Shown piece after piece: positions 16,476 to 24,877 of a stretch of 30,861 bases of DNA. A model generated the notes under the pieces. It was not told the DNA's origin. It saw nothing but the letters and a program-made list of their open reading frames with translations, and made no database searches. Each line of letters starts with the position of its first letter. Position 1 is the first letter of the stretch. Made by a program: the position numbers and the translations under genes. The stretch covers positions 1 to 30,861 of the forward strand of contig CAKUHV010000006.1 in assembly GCA_934659445.1 (NCBI GenBank), read 5' to 3'. Source of the stretch: an uncultured Oscillospiraceae bacterium (GTDB lineage Bacteria; Bacillota; Clostridia; Oscillospirales; Oscillospiraceae).

Positions 16476-17612
16476 TCAGGTCTTGGGAATCAGGTAGGGA
16501 CCGATATCGGCCACCATATCGTCATACGCGGGGATCCCGTCGATGACGATGCTGCCCAAGCCCATCTCGTTAAAGGCCACAGCAAACTGCGCCACACCGG
16601 TCACGTGGCGGGCAACGCGCTCGGAGATGGGTCGGCCGCTCTCCCCATAGCCATAGTCGTACAGGCGGCCCAGCTGGGCGGCCTTCACATAGAACTTGTC
16701 CTTACCGGTCACCACCAGGTCCGCGTCGGTGCGTCCACGGAGACGGCCCTGAGAGGGGTTGGAGGTCTCCATCAGCAGCGCCAGGGTATCGGTGTAGTCG
16801 CCCAGTTCCCGGTGGGTCAGGCCGTGCAGATTCTCCGGGGAGGGCTCCAGGCCGATGTTCATGCCCTCCAGCTGCATATTCAGCAGGGCCTGAGCGCCCA
16901 GCTCAGCGGCCCGTTGGTGGGCCACGATGGTATTGATGGTGGGGTACTCGGGGGAGGCCTCATGCAGGTCCACCGTGATGTCGATATTCTCCGTCTTGAT
17001 CAGCTGGGTCACGCCGTAGGCCACTTTTTCCGTAAAGGTGCCGTCGGTGCGGCCGGGATAGGCCCGGTTGATGTTCCGGGTTTCGGAACCTGACAGACGC
17101 TGGCCGGAGGTGGCGTGGACATAGATCTCCGGGTCAGGCCACTGGTTCACGGGGTTGGTGGCCCGGGAGCCGAAGCGGAACCAGCGCTCGCCGCCGGGTG
17201 TCTCGATGGTAAAGCGCATGGGGGCGCCCTCCTGGGGGTCAGTGGCGGTCAGGCCGCTGGCGTTGGTCCGGGGGATCACATACAGGGTACCCTCCTTGGG
17301 CACGGCGTTTTCAATCAGCAGGATCGCACCCACCAGGCCGGAGGGTTCGTTGCCGTGCGTGCCGCCCAGCACCAGCATGGAGTTGCCTTCCTTCTCTCCC
17401 TTCAGCACATAGACCTCCGTGTCTCCGGCGGTGTCCTTCAGGGCGGGATACCAGTCGGACAACATCTTGATCTCTGTCACGCCGGGACCGGGGTAAATAG
17501 GCTCCTTCTCCCGCATGGACAGGAAATGAGTGGCCAGATAGACGATGGCGCACGCGGACAGGGCCAAGAGAATGATCGCGGACAGCCAGCTCTTTTTCAC
17601 TTCGATTTTCAT
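16476..17612 (-). CDS. Membrane-anchored aspartoacylase/M14-like zinc hydrolase (cassette copy 2)
   Basis: A predicted outward-facing zinc hydrolase tethered by one N-terminal helix (about residues 9-30). The 378-aa product has GGTHGNEPSG (zinc ligands), the family NINRAYPG, DLHEASPEYP and LGDYTDTLALLMETSNPSQG, the catalytic layout of AstE/AspA-like enzymes. Substrate is unknown; in this context, gamma-glutamyl or poly-gamma-glutamate material is the leading guess. It follows the 48-aa microprotein by 13 bases. It is a paralogue of the 383-aa product at 20051-21202, which has the same order of motifs and the same anchor. Confidence 0.82.
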   Translation of the reverse strand: MKIEVKKSWLSAIILLALSACAIVYLATHFLSMREKEPIYPGPGVTEIKMLSDWYPALKDTAGDTEVYVLKGEKEGNSMLVLGGTHGNEPSGLVGAILLIENAVPKEGTLYVIPRTNASGLTATDPQEGAPMRFTIETPGGERWFRFGSRATNPVNQWPDPEIYVHATSGQRLSGSETRNINRAYPGRTDGTFTEKVAYGVTQLIKTENIDITVDLHEASPEYPTINTIVAHQRAAELGAQALLNMQLEGMNIGLEPSPENLHGLTHRELGDYTDTLALLMETSNPSQGRLRGRTDADLVVTGKDKFYVKAAQLGRLYDYGYGESGRPISERVARHVTGVAQFAVAFNEMGLGSIVIDGIPAYDDMVADIGPYLIPKT

Positions 17613-17625
17613 GGCACCCTCCCCC

Positions 17626-17772
17626 TTACTTGATCAGCAGCAGCCGCAGGATCAGCGGAACGACCACAAGGGCGGCGTCGATCTGTGCCAGCAGGTTCTT
17701 CTCCCGAAACATATCCTTCAGCACAAAGATGAGCAGGAAGAGGATCAGGCCCAAATATACATACATCAACAT
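17626..17772 (-). CDS. 48-aa membrane microprotein (cassette copy 2)
   Basis: A short gene of 49 codons lying between the permease and the hydrolase, starting MLMYVYLGLILFLL and ending PLILRLLLIK. A ribosome site (GGGGAGGG) precedes the ATG at 17772. It has one clear hydrophobic segment (residues 4-18), then D20-x2-R23-E24-K25, then a second hydrophobic stretch. It aligns without gaps to the 51-aa product at 21216-21371, with 13 identities in the last 29 residues (D-x2-REK-x-L and PLI-x-R-x-L-x-IK). Conservation between the two cassettes argues that it is a real gene. It may be an accessory subunit of the neighbouring permease. Confidence 0.75.
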   Translation of the reverse strand: MLMYVYLGLILFLLIFVLKDMFREKNLLAQIDAALVVVPLILRLLLIK

Positions 17773-17790
17773 AACTATTTCCCTCCCCTA

Positions 17791-19062
17791 TTAGGTCAAG
17801 AAGCCCAGCGCACTGGATTTCAGGATCGTGACCAGGCCGTACAGCACACAGACCACAAAGGGAATGGCGCAGTACCGCAGCACTTTGGAGTACTTCTGCT
17901 CCACGATCTGGGCGGCATAGTTGCCCGCCAGCGCGGTGGGGGGCATCAGGTCACCCATAGAGCAGATGAAGGACAGGGCCGCCGCAATGACGATCTGGTT
18001 GCCGGAGTCCAACAGCGCCAGCAGGAAGGGCACACCCAGCACGGAGGCTGCGCCGTAGGAAGATACGGCACCGAAGGCAGGCATAACCAGACAGACCGCG
18101 GCGTACAGCACCAGCGTACCGAAGCCGAAGCAGTTGATCACGATATAGCCGCGCACGCCGGTGAGAGTCATGATTTGGATGAACATGCCCACGCCCATCA
18201 GCTTACCCAGCACGGGCACCGTGGTATGGATGGCGTTGGACACCGTCTTGATGGGGTCAAACTTCCGGCCGGTGAACAGGCCCACTACGCTGCCGATGAA
18301 GAAGATCAGGGGCATTCCCAGGTTGGGGAACACGTTGGGCAACGCACGGCCGCCCACCATCAGCACGATCACCACCAGAATGGGGATGTACAGCTTCAGA
18401 CCGTACTGCTTGCCGATCTCCAGATTCAGGCCGCTCTTCAGCTTTTCATAGTCCAGGTGGCGGCAGTACCGCAGGCCAATGAACAGCACGGTAAAGATCG
18501 CGCAGGGGAAGGTCATAAAGGCCAGTGGGCCCTCAAACCCGATGTAGGGCATATCCACGCCGCCGGCGATCAGCATGGCGGGGATATTTACCGGAGGGGC
18601 CGCCATGCCCATGATGGAGCCCACCGCCAGGATAGCGCCGGTCTGTGGGGCGGGAATGCCCATCATCAGCAGGATAGGGGCCACGATCGCACCGGCGGAC
18701 AGCACCGCCGCAGTGGATGAGCCGGTAATCATGCCCGGGAACATGATGATAAACATCAGCAGCACCAGCATGACCGCGGGCACCTTGTAGAACTTGGATA
18801 CGATCACGGCGTTCAGCGCCTCCAGGGCGCCGGACTCCTGAATCACCGTCATAAAAATCATTGCCATAGAAATGATCAGGATGGTGTCCATATAGACGAA
18901 GGTGCCCTCAAACAGGTGCCGGATGGGAATTCCCTCTCCCGCCACAAGGGCGCCTACCACAGCGCCGGCGACCATGGACAGGCTGACCGGCAGCTTGACC
19001 AGGAAGTTGGCCAGCAGGAAGGTAGCCAGCATAGCCAGGAAAGTAATCAGTTCAATGTCCAA
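17791..19062 (-). CDS. TRAP large-subunit (DctM)-like membrane permease (cassette copy 2)
   Basis: A polytopic transporter of the cytoplasmic membrane, 423 aa with about ten or more hydrophobic segments. It resembles the large subunit of TRAP transporters (ion-transporter superfamily): the first half has MFPGMITGSSTAAVLSAGAIVAPI and PAPQTGAILAVGSIMGMAAPP, the pattern of the DctM GSS and PP loops, and the second half has a similar repeat. No DctP binding protein or classical DctQ lies nearby. It is followed by the microprotein and hydrolase genes. Substrate unknown; acidic amino acids or small gamma-glutamyl peptides are plausible from context. Confidence 0.75.
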   Translation of the reverse strand: MDIELITFLAMLATFLLANFLVKLPVSLSMVAGAVVGALVAGEGIPIRHLFEGTFVYMDTILIISMAMIFMTVIQESGALEALNAVIVSKFYKVPAVMLVLLMFIIMFPGMITGSSTAAVLSAGAIVAPILLMMGIPAPQTGAILAVGSIMGMAAPPVNIPAMLIAGGVDMPYIGFEGPLAFMTFPCAIFTVLFIGLRYCRHLDYEKLKSGLNLEIGKQYGLKLYIPILVVIVLMVGGRALPNVFPNLGMPLIFFIGSVVGLFTGRKFDPIKTVSNAIHTTVPVLGKLMGVGMFIQIMTLTGVRGYIVINCFGFGTLVLYAAVCLVMPAFGAVSSYGAASVLGVPFLLALLDSGNQIVIAAALSFICSMGDLMPPTALAGNYAAQIVEQKYSKVLRYCAIPFVVCVLYGLVTILKSSALGFLT

Positions 19063-19085
19063 ATCTATCCCCCCAAAGAATAAAA

Positions 19086-19218
19086 GTGTATATTTCTGGT
19101 TTTATACACGAGCAAAGGCTGCTGTGTGGTATGCTTGCCGTCCAAAGCAGGCTTTGCTCCTGGATCAAACCAGAACCGCCTTTATCCGTCCCGGGCTCCC
19201 CCATGGGGAGCCCGGGAC
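19086..19218 (-). repeat. Three nested or tandem stem-loops between the lipoprotein gene and the permease gene
   Basis: Along the minus strand: a perfect 14-bp GC-rich hairpin (19218-19205 with 19201-19188, loop ATG), a 14-bp hairpin with one mismatch (19159-19146 with 19123-19110), and an AT-rich 7-bp hairpin (19109-19103 with 19092-19086) followed by TTTTATT. The first lacks a T-run and is probably an RNA-stabilising or partial stop signal; the last could be a weak terminator. Confidence 0.55.
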
Positions 19219-19253
19219 ATGGACCAACCTTCAAGCAGCGTAAGATAATGGGA

Positions 19254-19964
19254 TCAGGCGCCGAACAGCTCGGTCAGAGGAGTGATGGCGTCGGCGATGG
19301 AGTGCAGCAGCGTGATAGGCACACCCTTGTCGGTAGCGGCGTCGGTGAACTTGCCGTCGTCGTTGCCCTCCTCCACGACCATCACATAGTTGGCAACGCC
19401 CAGGGCGATGTCGTTGAACTGGTCGGACAGAGCGCCGCGGCGGGAAGCGCCGCCCAGGTGGGCCGCGATTACGGTGATGCCGTTGTCCTTCACGGTCTGG
19501 GCGATGGCGTTGGCGCGGGCCAACTCATCCTCCTGGGAGATACCGGCGGCGCCCAGGCCCTTGGAGGAAGCGCCGCAGGCGATGATCACGGTCTTGTAGT
19601 TGGCGACATCGTCAGCGCTGGCGGTGGCGTTGAAGGTGTAATCAGCGCCCACCTTCTTCATCAGGGCGTCCAGCATGGACACGTCGGCGCTCTGGCCGAT
19701 GGAGGTGATCAGTACGGGATACTCGATGCTGTCCTTGGTGAAGGTGCCGTTCTCGGTGACGACCTTGTTGTCGGCGCTGGTGCGGAAGGTGTAACCGCTG
19801 CTGTCGCCGGTGCTGCCGGAGCCCTGGCTGCTGGCCGCGCCCTGGCTGGTGCCGGGCTTCTGGGTGCTGCCGCCGGTGGATTTGTCGCCGCCGTTGCTGC
19901 CGCAGGCAGTCAGAGCCATGCTGCAGATCAGCAGCATAGAAATGACAGATGCAAATTTCTTCAT
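19254..19964 (-). CDS. Lipoprotein of unknown function (DUF6305-like)
   Basis: A 236-aa surface lipoprotein with a lipobox (ALTAC, Cys about residue 21), a Ser/Gly/Thr-rich linker to about residue 60, and a compact alpha/beta domain (VLITSIGQSADVSMLDALM, YKTVIIACGASSKGLGAAG, ITVIAAHLGGASRRG). I have an impression of the DUF6305 family but cannot confirm it. It starts at the ATG at 19964 with TAGGAGGT before it. It sits after one hydrolase and before the second permease. It might hold the ligand for the permease in place of a TRAP binding protein; this is inference. Confidence 0.7.
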   Translation of the reverse strand: MKKFASVISMLLICSMALTACGSNGGDKSTGGSTQKPGTSQGAASSQGSGSTGDSSGYTFRTSADNKVVTENGTFTKDSIEYPVLITSIGQSADVSMLDALMKKVGADYTFNATASADDVANYKTVIIACGASSKGLGAAGISQEDELARANAIAQTVKDNGITVIAAHLGGASRRGALSDQFNDIALGVANYVMVVEEGNDDGKFTDAATDKGVPITLLHSIADAITPLTELFGA

Positions 19965-20050
19965 TGTTGTGACCTCCTAAAATTCTTATAGATGCTATTT
20001 CTGCGTTCCCCAAAGGGGGAAGGGCATACAAAGGATAAATGTGCCGCCGC

Positions 20051-21202
20051 TCAGGCCAGGGACTTCAGGGTATACTCCAGGCCCTTTTCGATCATCTCGT
20101 TGGCGTCGGGCATACCGGTGACCTTCATGGGCTTGTCTGGGTACAGCGTCTCCAGGGTATTGATCAGCTCCAGACTCATGCTCATGTGATAGGCGGTACG
20201 CTTTTCAATGGGCCAGCCGTTCTCGTCAAAGTCATAGGAGTTGGGGAACAGGCCCGCCTGGTGCATGGCCAGGTAGTTGCCGGAGCGTCCGTTTTTGAAC
20301 AGGTCCTCCGTCATCTTGTCGTGATAGCTGCCCATGGCGGGGTTGCAGGTCTCAAACAGGGTGCACAGGGCGTTGGTGTTGTCGCCCAGGCCGCGGTGGG
20401 ACAGGCCGTAGGAGGTCTGTCCGGAGATCTCCAGCTTGAAGGGCAGGTTGTTGATTACGCAGTTCATCACCGCGGCCGAGCCCAGGGGTATGGCGTTCTC
20501 GTGCACCACCAGGTAGTTTACCAGGCGCACAGACTCGCCGCCCGCCTCGTGGCCGTCATAGATGAAGTCGATATTCTCCGTGTTGATCAGGTTGCGGATG
20601 GCGTAGCAGGTCATCTCCGTCAGATAGCCGCTCTCCTCGCCGGGGTGGTTCCGGTTCAGGTTCCGAATCTCCGCGATCTCCTCATGCTTCAGCTCCCGCT
20701 TCGAGGTGTTCAGGTGGTAGTTGGGATCGGGCCACTGATGCACCGGATTGGAGATCCGGGTACCGATGCGGAACTCCCGGGTGGTGCCGTCCGCCAGATC
20801 AAAGGTCATCTTGTTGCCCTGACCCAGCAGGGGCTGGGTGTGGCTGTAGCCGCTGTTGTTGGCGTGTACCATGATGTACAGGGTGCCCACCTCGCACTTG
20901 GCGTTTTCCAGATAGGTCACCGCGCTGAGCATGGAGCCCACCTCGTTGGTGTGGGTGCCGCCGTAGATCAGGGCCTTGCCGCCGGGGACGCCGCTGTCAA
21001 AGACGTAGACCTCCACATCGTTGGCCGTCCCCTTCAGGTTGGGGTTATAGTCGCTCAAATGCAGCACCTTGGTGATGTTGGGGTTGGCGGTATAGAAGGT
21101 ATCGTTCTTCAGCTGCTTCAGATAGATCTGCCCCGTCATGACGCATACCAGCGCCACCACCAGCAATACTGCGATGTTGCGGATCAATGTGTTGTTTTTC
21201 AT
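20051..21202 (-). CDS. Membrane-anchored aspartoacylase/M14-like zinc hydrolase (cassette copy 1)
   Basis: A predicted extracytoplasmic zinc hydrolase anchored by an N-terminal helix (about residues 8-28). The 383-aa product has GGTHTNEVG (zinc ligands), RNLNRNHPGEESG, a DGHEAGGES block where relatives have DLHEA, and LGDNTNALCTLFETCNPAMG. The order and spacing match its paralogue at 16476-17612, with the DLHEA to DGHEA change as a difference. It starts at the ATG at 21202, 13 bases after the 51-aa microprotein, in the same permease-microprotein-hydrolase order. Confidence 0.82.
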   Translation of the reverse strand: MKNNTLIRNIAVLLVVALVCVMTGQIYLKQLKNDTFYTANPNITKVLHLSDYNPNLKGTANDVEVYVFDSGVPGGKALIYGGTHTNEVGSMLSAVTYLENAKCEVGTLYIMVHANNSGYSHTQPLLGQGNKMTFDLADGTTREFRIGTRISNPVHQWPDPNYHLNTSKRELKHEEIAEIRNLNRNHPGEESGYLTEMTCYAIRNLINTENIDFIYDGHEAGGESVRLVNYLVVHENAIPLGSAAVMNCVINNLPFKLEISGQTSYGLSHRGLGDNTNALCTLFETCNPAMGSYHDKMTEDLFKNGRSGNYLAMHQAGLFPNSYDFDENGWPIEKRTAYHMSMSLELINTLETLYPDKPMKVTGMPDANEMIEKGLEYTLKSLA

Positions 21203-21215
21203 CGTTCCGCCCCCC

Positions 21216-21371
21216 TTACTTGATCATCAGCGCGCGCATGATCAGCGGGATGCTGATAAGGCCAAGGGACAGCACATGAGCCAGGGACTTCTCCCGGATA
21301 ATGTCCCAAATCACCAGCAGGGCCAGGACCGCCACAATGATCCGATAGATGATATACAAAGCCTGTATCAT
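21216..21371 (-). CDS. 51-aa membrane microprotein (cassette copy 1)
   Basis: A 51-aa protein starting MIQALYIIYRIIVAVLALL and ending PLIMRALMIK. I place the start at the ATG at 21371, which has GGGGAGGG before it, rather than the longer frame to 21419 that runs into the permease gene. It has two hydrophobic stretches separated by D23-x2-R26-E27-K28. It is a paralogue of the 48-aa product at 17626-17772. It lies 14 bases from the permease and 13 from the hydrolase, so it is translated within the same operon. Confidence 0.78.
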   Translation of the reverse strand: MIQALYIIYRIIVAVLALLVIWDIIREKSLAHVLSLGLISIPLIMRALMIK

Positions 21372-21385
21372 TTTTGTCCCTCCCC

Positions 21386-22696
21386 TTAAATCATCAGTAC
21401 GGAAAGCCCGGACGCGCACAGGAACACAACCACTGCCACCAGCAGCAGCAGCACGGTGATCACATTGCGCTTAGCGATCCCGGGTCCGGTCACACCGGCG
21501 ACTCCCAGCTGCTGGCAGACGCTGTCCGCAATGCCGCCCCGCAGGGACAGAAGCATGGTCAGCGCCACGGTGACGCCCAGCGCCATCATCAGCAACTCAG
21601 AGCCGGTGGTGTAGTTGGCGTTGCTGACCTGATAGACGGCCACAGCGCCCAGTGTATACGCAAAGGGAGTGCCGAGTACCGCTCCGCCGACCAGCAAGAG
21701 CAGAGCAAACACCAGAGACATCAAGGTGGAATTTACGCCCGCGATCTTGATCTGAGCCGCCAGAGTGCCGTTGACGCCCACCGTATTGAACACCTCGATG
21801 GCAGAGGCAAAGGCCAGGATCATGGCCAGCTCGATGGCCACGGTACGGATGCCCTCAGAGGCGGCCGTCAGTGCGTTGACGCCCTGGCACTTGAAGATCA
21901 GGGCCAGCACAAAGCCGATCACATAAATCACGGGGTAGCCCAGGAAAGGCATTACAAAATAGAGGAAGTTGTGGCAGATGACCAGCACCGCCACCACCAG
22001 CAGAGGAATGAGGCAGACCGCGCCGCCCTTCTTCTCCACCTGCTCCTCCGCATCCGCACCCTCCAGCAGGCGCCGGCCGGACAGAGCGCAGTAGACGATC
22101 AGCGCCGGCAGGGTCAGCACCAGGATGGGAAGAAAGAAGCCCTCGAAGGAAGCGGGATACAGACCCTGGCGGGCAATGGTAAAGGCCATGGCCGGCACGC
22201 ACAGGGGGGGCAGCAGCATCCCAAAGAGGCTGCCCATAGTTACCACTTCCACGACTTTCGTTTTCTCAATGCCCTTGTCCAGCAGATACCGTCCCACGAT
22301 CAGGCCGGTGGTGGCCACGCTGGCCAGGGCGGTGCCGGTCAGCATACCGGGCAGGCCCAGGAAAAGGATCAGCACGAACAGCCGGGCCACGGGGCCCAGC
22401 TTGGCCCCTCTCCATTTGTCAAACAGGAATTGAAATGTTCCGTTCAGGTACAGCGCATACACAAAGATGGCGCCGCACAGGACCCACATAAGATTGTCGA
22501 CGTAAACAAAGGGGCCCTCCGTCACCTCCCGCAGCCGGAAGCCCATTCCGGCCACCAGAGCGGTGATCAGCCCCGCCACAAAGATCATTGGGCTGATTAG
22601 CCCGTTCTTTCCTTTGAACAGGACGCTGACGACCGCCACGACCGCCAGCATGACGAATAATAGCAAATAGGTTTCTGTTAAATTCAAATCATTCAC
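21386..22696 (-). CDS. TRAP large-subunit (DctM)-like membrane permease (cassette copy 1)
   Basis: A polytopic membrane transporter of 436 aa with ten or more hydrophobic segments. The first half contains LPGMLTGTALASVATTGLIVGRYLL and GSLFGMLLPPLCVPA, the counterparts of the DctM loops in its paralogue at 17791-19062. The second half has a similar loop (GGAVLGTPFAYTLGAVAV). The two are only distantly alike, which suggests an old duplication or different substrates. It follows the ggt gene through a hairpin-rich spacer and leads into the microprotein and hydrolase genes. Confidence 0.75.
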   Translation of the reverse strand: MNDLNLTETYLLLFVMLAVVAVVSVLFKGKNGLISPMIFVAGLITALVAGMGFRLREVTEGPFVYVDNLMWVLCGAIFVYALYLNGTFQFLFDKWRGAKLGPVARLFVLILFLGLPGMLTGTALASVATTGLIVGRYLLDKGIEKTKVVEVVTMGSLFGMLLPPLCVPAMAFTIARQGLYPASFEGFFLPILVLTLPALIVYCALSGRRLLEGADAEEQVEKKGGAVCLIPLLVVAVLVICHNFLYFVMPFLGYPVIYVIGFVLALIFKCQGVNALTAASEGIRTVAIELAMILAFASAIEVFNTVGVNGTLAAQIKIAGVNSTLMSLVFALLLLVGGAVLGTPFAYTLGAVAVYQVSNANYTTGSELLMMALGVTVALTMLLSLRGGIADSVCQQLGVAGVTGPGIAKRNVITVLLLLVAVVVFLCASGLSVLMI

Positions 22697-22725
22697 TCCC
22701 CTCGGCGGGGCATCTGCCGGAAGCT

Positions 22726-22821
22726 CTGCTCCGGAGCAGGTGCCGGTACGCCGGTTTTGTGCGGACAGCCGCGGGTCGATCCTCGGTCCCTCTCCCGCCG
22801 GACGCGCCGGCGGGAGAGGGA
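22726..22821 (-). repeat. Stem-loops downstream of ggt
   Basis: A perfect 15-bp GC-rich hairpin (22787-22801 with 22807-22821) lies about 40 bases after the ggt stop, without a T-run. A 14-base perfect palindrome CTGCTCCGGAGCAG (22726-22739) follows before the permease. They probably protect the ggt transcript or lower read-through into the permease. Confidence 0.55.
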
Positions 22822-22863
22822 GCCGTTCAGAATAAGCTTAGAAATCAGTCAGTCGGGGGAAAC

Positions 22864-24672
22864 TCAATAGGCCAGGGCCTTATAGCCGCGTCTGGGGTCG
22901 GCGCCGGCATAGAACTTGCCGTTCTCCCGATCCAGATAGATGGCGGCGATGCCGCCGACGGCGTAGTTATACTCGCCAACGTCCTTCATCTTGTAGCCCA
23001 GAGCCTCCAGCTGCGCCACCAGGTCGGCGTCGAAGCGAGGCTGCTCGATGGTCATAGTGGTGGTGGACAGGCCCTTGGAGCGGCTGATCGCCATGGCGCG
23101 GGGCAGGTTGATGGCCTGCTGAATGTTCATGCCGTACAGCAGGACATTGTTGATGGTAGCGGCCACTGCGGGAGGGATGGCCAGGGAGCCGGGGGAACCA
23201 ACGGCCATGATGGGGTTTCCATCCTTCAGCACCAGAGAGGGGGAGATGGTGGAGCGTACGCGCTTGCCGGGCATGACGTAGTCGGGGCTGTCGGGGTTCT
23301 TGTGGTCCAAGTTACCGATGTGGCTGTTGTAGTAGAAGCCCAGATCGGGAGCCAGGAACTTACAGCCCCAGCCGTTGCCCAGGGTGTTGGTGGTAGACAC
23401 GATGTTGCCGTACTGGTCGATGACGGCGATGTGGGTGGTGTGCTTGCTGTCCTCCGCGGTGGGGTCCAGCTTCTCAACAGGCAGATTGCTCTTGGGCACT
23501 TCCTCCATGGCGGCCTTGTTGTCCACATCGATCAGCTGGGCGCGCTCAGCGGCGAACTCCTTGGAGATCATCTGGTCCACGGGCAGGTTGAAGAAGGCGG
23601 GGTCACCGATGTAGCTGTAGGAGTCGGTCAGAGCAATACGGCAGGCCTCGTTGTATACATACAGGTAATCCAGGCTGTTCACGTCGTACTGCTTGATGTC
23701 CTTGTTCTCCATGATGTTCAGCATCTCCAGCAGCCAGTCGCCGCCGTTGGAGGGCGGCGGTACGGTGACCACTTCGTAGCCATAATAGGTGGTGCGGATA
23801 GGCTCTCGCTCGGCCACGGTGTAGCTGGCCAGGTCCTCCTTGGCCATCAGGCTGCCGTTGGCCTGCAGGCCCTCCACCATCTTGTCGGCCAGCTCGCCGT
23901 TATAGAAGGCGTCGATGCCGCCGTCAGCGATGGTCTGCAGGGTGTTGGCCAGAGGCTCGTTCTTGAACAGGTCGCCCTCGGCATAGGGAATGCCGTCGTT
24001 GGTGTAGATGGCCAGACCCTCTTCATTGAAGTTGTCATAGTTGTCCGCAATGGCGTCAGCCAGACGCTTCTCCATGGCGAAGCCGTCCCGGGCCAGCTTG
24101 ATGGCGGGGGCCATGACCTCCTCGCGGCTCATGGTGCCGTATTTCTCCAGAGCGGTCAGCAGACCCATGACCTGGCCGGGTACGGCCGCATTCTTGGCGG
24201 TGGCTACGTCGGTCTCGGGGTTATACCAGCCGGGCTGCACAGCCACGGGCACGGTCTCCATATACTCCAGGACCTCGTAGTCGTGGGTATCCTTCATGTA
24301 AACGGTCATCATGCCGCAGCCGCCGATGCCGCTCAGCCAAGGCTCGCAGACGCCGACGGCGAACGCGGTGGCCACAGCCGCGTCGATGGCGTTGCCGCCG
24401 GCCTTCAGGATCTCCAGGCCGGCCTCGGAGGCGTACACGCTGCCGCTGGAGACGCCGCCGTGGGTACCGATGGCGCCGTTGCCGAAGTCGTCGCCTTCCA
24501 TGACTTCGGGCTCGTTGGTCTCGCTCTGGGAGGTGCTTCCGCTGCCAGAAGCGGAGCCGGAGCTGTTGGGGGTTTCCTTTTTGCCGCAGCCTGCCAGCAG
24601 AGACAGGCTCAGGGAGAGGGTAAGGGCCAGGCAGCCTACTCTCTTCCACAGCTTGTGGGAACTGTTTTTCAT
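22864..24672 (-). CDS. ggt: Gamma-glutamyltransferase, lipoprotein type
   Basis: Cleaves or transfers gamma-glutamyl groups (glutathione, gamma-glutamyl peptides, and in bacilli the end of poly-gamma-glutamate) outside the membrane. The 602-aa product has a lipobox (LLAGC, Cys about residue 29), a Ser-rich linker, the large-subunit start (GGVSSGSVYASEAGLEIL), VPPPSNGG, and the maturation site Thr412-Thr413-His (HTTHIAVID), where Thr412 would become the N-terminal nucleophile of the small subunit. The oxyanion motif usually read as GSPGG is GSPGS here. AAGGAGG precedes the ATG. It is the first gene of the large operon and has its own promoter. Confidence 0.9.
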   Translation of the reverse strand: MKNSSHKLWKRVGCLALTLSLSLSLLAGCGKKETPNSSGSASGSGSTSQSETNEPEVMEGDDFGNGAIGTHGGVSSGSVYASEAGLEILKAGGNAIDAAVATAFAVGVCEPWLSGIGGCGMMTVYMKDTHDYEVLEYMETVPVAVQPGWYNPETDVATAKNAAVPGQVMGLLTALEKYGTMSREEVMAPAIKLARDGFAMEKRLADAIADNYDNFNEEGLAIYTNDGIPYAEGDLFKNEPLANTLQTIADGGIDAFYNGELADKMVEGLQANGSLMAKEDLASYTVAEREPIRTTYYGYEVVTVPPPSNGGDWLLEMLNIMENKDIKQYDVNSLDYLYVYNEACRIALTDSYSYIGDPAFFNLPVDQMISKEFAAERAQLIDVDNKAAMEEVPKSNLPVEKLDPTAEDSKHTTHIAVIDQYGNIVSTTNTLGNGWGCKFLAPDLGFYYNSHIGNLDHKNPDSPDYVMPGKRVRSTISPSLVLKDGNPIMAVGSPGSLAIPPAVAATINNVLLYGMNIQQAINLPRAMAISRSKGLSTTTMTIEQPRFDADLVAQLEALGYKMKDVGEYNYAVGGIAAIYLDRENGKFYAGADPRRGYKALAY

Positions 24673-24831
24673 TGTTTTCCTCCTTTACTTTCTGCGTCAG
24701 GTTTGTTGGACCTATATGCATTCGGCGTCATGGCGCCGGATCGCATACAAAAGACTCTCGGCCCGGAGCTTGCCGCCCCGGTCCACGGGGGCCGCCAGAG
24801 ATGATTCCCTACCATAGCTTTTACTGTACTT

Positions 24832-24861
24832 ACTATATCAAAGAGTCCGCGGCCTCTGCAA
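24832..24861 (-). promoter_or_regulatory. Promoter of the ggt/permease/hydrolase operon
   Basis: On the minus strand, TTGCAG (24861-24856) and an extended -10 TGA-TATAGT (hexamer 24837-24832) with 18 bases between them. Transcription would start near 24825, about 150 bases before the ggt ATG. Confidence 0.6.
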
Positions 24862-24877
24862 TTATTTCTCTTTTTTA

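Noticed and set aside
22759..24804. 681-codon plus-strand open frame opposite ggt
   Set aside because: Antisense of a gene with a fully conserved catalytic pattern.
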